Shown one piece after another: positions 59,116 to 64,000 of a stretch of DNA of 64,000 nt (positions within the stretch are counted from its first letter, which is position 1; each line of letters starts with the position of its first letter). The notes below the pieces were generated by a model that saw nothing but the letters and a program-made list of their open reading frames with translations, made no database searches and was not told the DNA's origin. The position numbers were made by a program, and so were the translations under genes. The stretch lies in the NCBI RefSeq assembly GCF_043876835.1, contig NZ_JBAWJZ010000002.1, positions 496,001 through 560,000 on the forward strand, read 5' to 3'. The stretch comes from Yeosuana sp043876835 (GTDB taxonomy: Bacteria > Bacteroidota > Bacteroidia > Flavobacteriales > Flavobacteriaceae).

Positions 59116-62100
59116 ATGAGAAAAATTGCATTTACTTTAATTTTTATGTTGAGTGCTGGCTTTGCTATGGCGCAAGTTACCACATCCAATATAAAAGGGT
59201 TGATTTTAGACGAATCAGCTCAACCATTACCTGGTGCTAATATTGTGGTTGTTCATACGCCTACAGGTACCAAAGATGGAGCCGCTACTAATATTGACGG
59301 ACGTTTCAATTTATTAAACCTTCGTGTTGGTGGTCCATACAGTATAACTGTTAGTTATGTTGGTTACAAAGCCCAAACTTTTAATGATGTTTACCTAGAT
59401 TTAGGTAAAACGCTTTCATTGGATTTAACACTTGAAGCAGATAGCCAGCAATTAGAGGCTGTTGTGGTTACTGGTACAACTGGAACTGGAACCTTTGGAA
59501 GTGATAGAACTGGCGCTGAAACTAGCGTTGGAAGACGCGAATTGACTCGTTTACCATCCATTTCACGTTCTGCTTCCGATTTTACTAGATTGGAGCCAAC
59601 AGCCAGTGGGAATTCATTTGGAGGAAGAAATGATCAGTTTAATAATTTTTCATTAGATGGCGCAATCTTTAATAATCCATTTGGTTTAGACGCCCCAACA
59701 CCAGGCGGGCAAACAGACGCTCAGCCTATTTCTTTAGATGCTATTGATCAAATTTCTGTTTCTACAGCACCTTACGATGTTACTCAATCTGGTTTTACTG
59801 GCGCTTCTGTAAATGCGGTTACAAAGAGTGGTACTAATGAGTTTCATGGTACTGTATATGGTTTTACCAGGAATGAAAAAATGACAGGAAAAAAAATTAA
59901 AGGAGAAAATGTAGTAAGGCCTAAACTAAGTCAAACCCAGTATGGATTAAGTATTGGTGGACCTATTGTTAAAAATAAATTATTCTTTTTTGCAAACTTT
60001 GAAAAAGATGATCGTTCTGATTTGGGCTCTAATGGTTGGGTGCCAAATAGAGGAACAGGAGCGATTAATGAATCAAGGGTAACAGCTGCAGATTTGCAGG
60101 CAGTTCAGGAGGCTCTTTGGGGCGTTTTGCAACCAAATGGAACGAGAATAGGAGGCCTAGGATATAATACTGGTGCCTACGAAGGATTTACATATGCTTC
60201 AGAATCTACAAAAGGTATTTTTAAATTAGATTGGAACATTAACGATAAAAATCGTTTGGCAATTATTTATAATTTTTTGAACGCTTCAAAAGAAAAGCCT
60301 GCACATCCAACGGCTTTAGGATTTAGAGGGCCAAATGCTGCAACACTTCAATTTGAAAATACAGGATATGAAATAAATAATAAAATTCAGTCTATTCAAT
60401 TAGAATTAAATTCCACTTTATCAGAAAGCTCTAGTAACAAGCTTCAGGTTGGTTATACGCATTTTGATGACTTTAGAAACCCATTGTCAGTTCCAGCACC
60501 AACCATAACTATTTTAGAGGGAGGTTCAAATTATATTATTGCTGGTCATGAACCATTTTCTATTCACAATACACTAGATCAAAAGGTATTTCAATTTACA
60601 GATAATTTAAGTTTTTATAAAGGAGATCACACGTTTACAATTGGAACTTCATTTGAAAAATTTCAGTTTGATAATTCATTTAACTTAGGTGTTTATGGAG
60701 CAAGAGGAGTATTTTTTCCATCATACGACAGTGTAGCAGATTTTCTTGCTGATTCGGCTCCAGGAGGAGGTTTACAAGGAATGTTGAATGATGCTACTGC
60801 TGCTTATAATGCTTTAGAAGCAAATGGCGTTGGTGTAGCTGGTGGTTGGGCTTTGGCAGAAACCAATGTTGGTCAGTTAGCATTTTATGTTCAAGATGAA
60901 TGGAATGTTACAGACAGATTCAAGTTAACCTATGGTGTCCGTTTTGATAAACCACTGTTTTTTGATTCTGCAAAAAAAGCACAAGATGTGATTGACAGGG
61001 CGTGTTGTTATGCTCCAGACATACCTTATGTAAATCCAAATAATGGAGAAACTGTATTATTGGATAATACACAAATGCCAAATAACGATTGGTTGATTTC
61101 TCCTCGTTTAGGATTTAATTATGATGTAAAAGGTGATGATACTTTCCAATTGCGAGGTGGGTCTGGGTTATTTACAGGTCGTTTTCCATTTGTATGGTTA
61201 GGAAATCAAATTGCAAATCCAGAAGTGTTTTTCTATCAAGCAGTTGACCCTGATTATAAATTTCCACAAGTTTGGAGAACCAATATTGGAACCGATTATA
61301 AGTTAGAAAACGGCTTAATTTTGACTGGTGATGTTTCCTATACAAAAGATATTAATGGAGCACACGTTCAAAACTGGGGATTGTTGCCACCATCGGGAAC
61401 TTTACAAGGTGTTGATAACAGACCAATTTATACGTCTTCAGATATCATCAACAATGCTTATGTGTTTACTAATTCTGATAAAGGTCGTATTTGGAATGCT
61501 TCTGTAAAAGCACAAAAATCTTTTGAAAATGGATTATATACCATGTTAGCCTATAGTTATTTAGATTCTAAGGATGTGAACTCTATTGAAGCTGAAATAA
61601 CAGGTGATGCCTTTACTTTTAATGCTGCTAGAGGTAATGTAAATGATGATGTATTATCCTATTCTAAATATGGTGATACCCATAGATTCATAGGGGTAAT
61701 AAGTAAAAAGTGGAATTATGGAAATGATAAATGGTCAACAACATTATCAACATTTTTTGAGTATGCTCAAGGTGGACGTTTTAACTACACTTATGGAGGA
61801 GATATTAATGGTGATGGTTCAAATTTAAATGATCTTATTTATATCCCAACTTCTAGTGAAATTGGACAAATGCAATTTGCAGGCGCAGGTGATGCAGCCG
61901 CATTAGAAACTTATATTAAACAAGATGATTATTTAAGTGGAAGAAGAGGTCAATATGCAGAGCGTTATGGGGCTATTGCACCTTGGAGAGGTAAATGGGA
62001 TGTTAAGTTTTTACAAGATTACAAGATTAAAATTTCTGAAAATAAAACTAATACTATTCAGTTCAGTATAGATGTTTTAAATATTGGGAATCTTATAAAT

Positions 62101-62274
62101 TCTGATTGGGGCGTTATTCAACAACCTAATAATGTTCAACCAATAGGAGTAAGTGTTGATTCTAATGGAACACCTACTTATAGTTTTAATGCAAATCAAA
62201 CCAAAACATTTGGTTATGATACAAGTTTAGCATCTCGTTGGCAAGCTCAAGTGGGATTACGCTATATTTTCTAA
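59116..62274 (+). CDS. Oar-like TonB-dependent outer-membrane receptor
   Basis: A 1052-residue outer-membrane protein. Signal peptide 1-19 (M-A-Q). Residues about 22-110 are a carboxypeptidase-regulatory-like (CarboxypepD_reg) domain (GLILDESAQPLPGANIVV, DGRFNLLNLRVGGPY in pieces); about 115-240 a plug domain (LEAVVVTG, then SLDGAIFNNPFG); the remaining 800 residues are barrel strands ending L-R-Y-I-F with the terminal aromatic. The domain order and the GGRNDQFNNFSLDGA segment are typical of Oar-like proteins rather than SusC. No SusD partner is adjacent. Substrate unknown. A -7 element and a terminator bracket the gene, so it is monocistronic. Confidence 0.9.
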   Translation: MRKIAFTLIFMLSAGFAMAQVTTSNIKGLILDESAQPLPGANIVVVHTPTGTKDGAATNIDGRFNLLNLRVGGPYSITVSYVGYKAQTFNDVYLDLGKTLSLDLTLEADSQQLEAVVVTGTTGTGTFGSDRTGAETSVGRRELTRLPSISRSASDFTRLEPTASGNSFGGRNDQFNNFSLDGAIFNNPFGLDAPTPGGQTDAQPISLDAIDQISVSTAPYDVTQSGFTGASVNAVTKSGTNEFHGTVYGFTRNEKMTGKKIKGENVVRPKLSQTQYGLSIGGPIVKNKLFFFANFEKDDRSDLGSNGWVPNRGTGAINESRVTAADLQAVQEALWGVLQPNGTRIGGLGYNTGAYEGFTYASESTKGIFKLDWNINDKNRLAIIYNFLNASKEKPAHPTALGFRGPNAATLQFENTGYEINNKIQSIQLELNSTLSESSSNKLQVGYTHFDDFRNPLSVPAPTITILEGGSNYIIAGHEPFSIHNTLDQKVFQFTDNLSFYKGDHTFTIGTSFEKFQFDNSFNLGVYGARGVFFPSYDSVADFLADSAPGGGLQGMLNDATAAYNALEANGVGVAGGWALAETNVGQLAFYVQDEWNVTDRFKLTYGVRFDKPLFFDSAKKAQDVIDRACCYAPDIPYVNPNNGETVLLDNTQMPNNDWLISPRLGFNYDVKGDDTFQLRGGSGLFTGRFPFVWLGNQIANPEVFFYQAVDPDYKFPQVWRTNIGTDYKLENGLILTGDVSYTKDINGAHVQNWGLLPPSGTLQGVDNRPIYTSSDIINNAYVFTNSDKGRIWNASVKAQKSFENGLYTMLAYSYLDSKDVNSIEAEITGDAFTFNAARGNVNDDVLSYSKYGDTHRFIGVISKKWNYGNDKWSTTLSTFFEYAQGGRFNYTYGGDINGDGSNLNDLIYIPTSSEIGQMQFAGAGDAAALETYIKQDDYLSGRRGQYAERYGAIAPWRGKWDVKFLQDYKIKISENKTNTIQFSIDVLNIGNLINSDWGVIQQPNNVQPIGVSVDSNGTPTYSFNANQTKTFGYDTSLASRWQAQVGLRYIF

Positions 62275-62294
62275 AATAAAAGAATATATATTAT

Positions 62295-62302
62295 TAAATT
62301 TG
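62295..62302 (+). promoter_or_regulatory. Candidate -7 element for the DUF6495 gene
   Basis: TAAATTTG followed by C matches the consensus exactly, 29 bases before the start codon. Its last two bases are also the first bases of the terminator hairpin of the preceding gene. Confidence 0.55.
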
Positions 62303-62328
62303 CGCTCCTAAAAAAGGGGCGCATTTTT
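62301..62328 (+). terminator. Terminator of the Oar-like receptor gene
   Basis: TGCGCTCCT (62301-62309) pairs with AGGGGCGCA (62315-62323), nine pairs with one T-G wobble, followed by TTTTT. It overlaps the -7 element of the next gene by two bases. Confidence 0.75.
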
Positions 62329-62331
62329 ATT

Positions 62332-62799
62332 ATGAAATATTCAAGACTTACAAAAGAACAGTTTGAAGAGTTACACCAAGAGTTCATTAATTTTTTAGCA
62401 ACACAATCTATCACTGCCGATGAGTGGAAAAATTTAAAGGAGAACAAGCCTGAGTTAGCCGAAATGGAATTGGATGTGTTTAGTGATTTAATTTGGGAAG
62501 GAGTTTTAAAAACCACTAAATATTTAGAACATATTTCGCCTCAGCATATGCATTTATTTGGCGTTAACGAAGAGAATATCCATGTAATTGCAGTAACATT
62601 AAAAAATGATGTAGATATGACTACGCATGAGGGTTTTAATTGGTTACGTGAGAATTTAATGGATGAAAATGTTGAATTTTTACAAGCAAAAAAAGAGTAT
62701 TCTGAAGACAGAAATCTTGATATTTTTAAACTGATTCAACAAGGTTCGGTAATTACAAAAGGGGATTTGTATAAGTTTTTCAACAAACTTATTAATTAG
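62332..62799 (+). CDS. DUF6495 family protein
   Basis: A 155-residue cytoplasmic protein, acidic and mostly helical, starting K-Y-S-R-L-T-K-E-Q-F-E-E-L-H and containing SITADEWKNLK, VFSDLIWEGVL and an SPQHMHLFGVNEENI segment with three nearby aromatic/His residues. I recall it as DUF6495, a family confined largely to Bacteroidota; function unknown. The gene begins nine bases after a terminator hairpin, and its stop codon abuts the stop codon of the convergent permease gene with no gap. Confidence 0.75.
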   Translation: MKYSRLTKEQFEELHQEFINFLATQSITADEWKNLKENKPELAEMELDVFSDLIWEGVLKTTKYLEHISPQHMHLFGVNEENIHVIAVTLKNDVDMTTHEGFNWLRENLMDENVEFLQAKKEYSEDRNLDIFKLIQQGSVITKGDLYKFFNKLIN

Positions 62800-64000
62800 C
62801 TATTCGTAACGTAACGATTCTACAGGGTCTAGCTTGGAAGCTTTAATTGCTGGTAACAATCCAGATAAAATGGCAACTAAAAAGGTAATTGCAAAAGCAC
62901 TAAACATTGCTAGCCAAGGCGTTGTGAAATTAAATCCGGCTACAGCCGAAAAAATTAGTCCTAACAATATCCCTAGAATCACTCCTAAAATACCACCAAG
63001 TTGGCCAACTATAATGGTTTCTATAAAAAACTGAATGGCAATGGTAACCCGTTTGGCACCTAATGCTTTTCTAACACCAATTTCGCGAGTTCTTTCGGTA
63101 ACAGATACCAACATAATATTCATTAATGCTATAGATGACCCAAAAATGGTTATGATGCTTATTACCCAGGCGGCCATATATAAATATTGCGTCATTGAAG
63201 CAACCCTGTTAATCAAATCTGTACTGTTTTCAATAGCAAAATTATTATCTTCAATAGGGTTTAATTTTCTAATCTTCCTAAAGGTTATAATAGCTTCTTC
63301 CTGAGCTGCATCAAGAAATTCTTTTTTATCAACTTTCACACTTAATCCATAATTAATATTGGCATTTGTAAAAATAGCGCGCGCTTTTTGTATCGGAATT
63401 ATAACTCTGTAATCTTCATTACTTCCTAATCCTGTTTTTTTGGATTCTAAAACTCCAATAACTTTAAATTTACTTCCTCGTACACTAATTGTTTTATTTA
63501 TTGGATTTAAATTTTCAAAAAATTTATTATTTAAATCGTTTCCAATGACGCATACATTGTTATTGTTTTCAACATCAAAAAAAGTGAATTCTCTACCAAT
63601 AGCTATTTTAAGCCCTGAATTTTGAAAATAATTTTCGTTGGCGCCTAAAACAAGTACATCTGGATCCGTTTTTTTGTTTTCATATTTTATTTCAGCAGAA
63701 TTTGTTCCTGTAAAAACCAATGAAATTGACGAAGAAGGAAATTGATATTTTTCAATAAAATCTTTAGTATCAGCATAAGTAATTATAGGATTTTCCTTTT
63801 GCCTTTCACCTCCATGGCGTCTAACTTCAAATTCATTACGCTGTATATTAAAGGTGTTTGATCCCATTGATGAAAAATCACTCGAGATGGTGTTTTCAAG
63901 GGCAGAAATGGCACTTAAAATGCCCACAAGCGCCATGATACCAATAGCAATGATTAAAACAGTTAGAATAGTACGTAATATTTGGCTTTTTATAGAATCT
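62800..64000 (-). CDS. MacB/FtsX-type ABC transporter permease, 5' end outside the window
   Basis: The frame stays open to the right edge: before the Met at 63936 the codons read S-I-K-S-Q-I-L-R-T-I-L-T-V-L-I-I-A-I-G-I, the usual N-terminal helix of MacB permeases, so about 400 residues are visible and only a few are missing. After helix 1 comes a long periplasmic MacB_PCD-like domain (about 190 residues), then three C-terminal helices with the T-E-R-T-R-E-I-G-V-R-K-A-L-G-A coupling segment and the end L-D-P-V-E-S-L-R-Y-E. It should work with a separate ATPase and possibly a membrane-fusion protein, not in view. Substrate unknown. Confidence 0.92.
   Translation of the reverse strand, partial: DSIKSQILRTILTVLIIAIGIMALVGILSAISALENTISSDFSSMGSNTFNIQRNEFEVRRHGGERQKENPIITYADTKDFIEKYQFPSSSISLVFTGTNSAEIKYENKKTDPDVLVLGANENYFQNSGLKIAIGREFTFFDVENNNNVCVIGNDLNNKFFENLNPINKTISVRGSKFKVIGVLESKKTGLGSNEDYRVIIPIQKARAIFTNANINYGLSVKVDKKEFLDAAQEEAIITFRKIRKLNPIEDNNFAIENSTDLINRVASMTQYLYMAAWVISIITIFGSSIALMNIMLVSVTERTREIGVRKALGAKRVTIAIQFFIETIIVGQLGGILGVILGILLGLIFSAVAGFNFTTPWLAMFSAFAITFLVAILSGLLPAIKASKLDPVESLRYE

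Overview
The window is one contiguous stretch of a low-GC chromosome from a member of the Bacteroidota, almost certainly the family Flavobacteriaceae. Several independent signs agree. Two secreted proteins carry type IX secretion (T9SS) C-terminal sorting domains, one type A-like and one type B. NusB has the long N-terminal extension of this group. The Fur regulator lacks the usual CxxC pairs. Promoters repeatedly show the Bacteroidota -7 element TAnnTTTG, sometimes with a TTG-like -33 element 19-21 bases upstream. Shine-Dalgarno sequences are largely absent. The genus cannot be settled from the sequence. I saw no rRNA, tRNA, CRISPR, prophage or insertion sequence, so this is mostly core genome with small accessory patches.

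Layout. 1-4.0 kb: start of a PUR-family protein gene, an ABC exporter, then nusB, a DUF1573 lipoprotein and yajC ending in a strong terminator. 4.0-9.1 kb: DUF1801/YdeI-like protein, creatininase-family amidohydrolase, pepT and pyrD on divergent promoters, and a secreted M43-like metalloprotease. 9.3-14.1 kb: HMG-CoA lyase, a porin / FMN-binding / four-helix membrane protein set, and guaB. 14.2-20.0 kb: a truncated DUF1003 gene, a small conserved protein, then three SurA-like periplasmic proteins followed by a MoxR ATPase. 20.0-20.6 kb: a decayed acyltransferase-3 remnant. 20.6-30.3 kb: aconitase, mazG, an AT-rich pair (FAD oxidoreductase and GT39-type membrane protein), a secreted C-type lectin with a T9SS type B tail, and a HAD phosphatase.

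30.4-44.9 kb is a long minus-strand block: a DUF349 protein, aroE, two tandem DUF368 (polyprenyl-phosphate translocase family) genes, a TPR protein, a class III aminotransferase, an OstA-like protein with an added C-terminal domain, then purA, fur and relA/spoT as a tight operon, and rdgB. 45.0-52.0 kb: an M1 aminopeptidase, a protein of five beta-gamma-crystallin-like domains, and a run of small envelope proteins (Pr6Pr, two META-domain lipoproteins, another lipoprotein, a possibly broken 96-residue protein and a channel-like two-helix protein). 52.0-64.0 kb: rlmH, nadC, a YihY/BrkB protein, priA, a LytTR response regulator, the rpsF-rpsR-rplI operon, an Oar-like TonB-dependent receptor, a DUF6495 protein and the 3' part of a MacB-type permease running off the edge.

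Much of the window concerns the envelope: outer-membrane protein folding (three SurA-like proteins), LPS-related OstA, lipid-carrier recycling (DUF368 pair), T9SS cargo and lipoproteins. The least explained parts are the porin/FMN-binding/membrane set at 10.3-12.6 kb, the crystallin-repeat protein at 47.5-48.9 kb, and the small-envelope-protein cluster at 49.0-52.0 kb. No clear defence system or large undescribed system was found.
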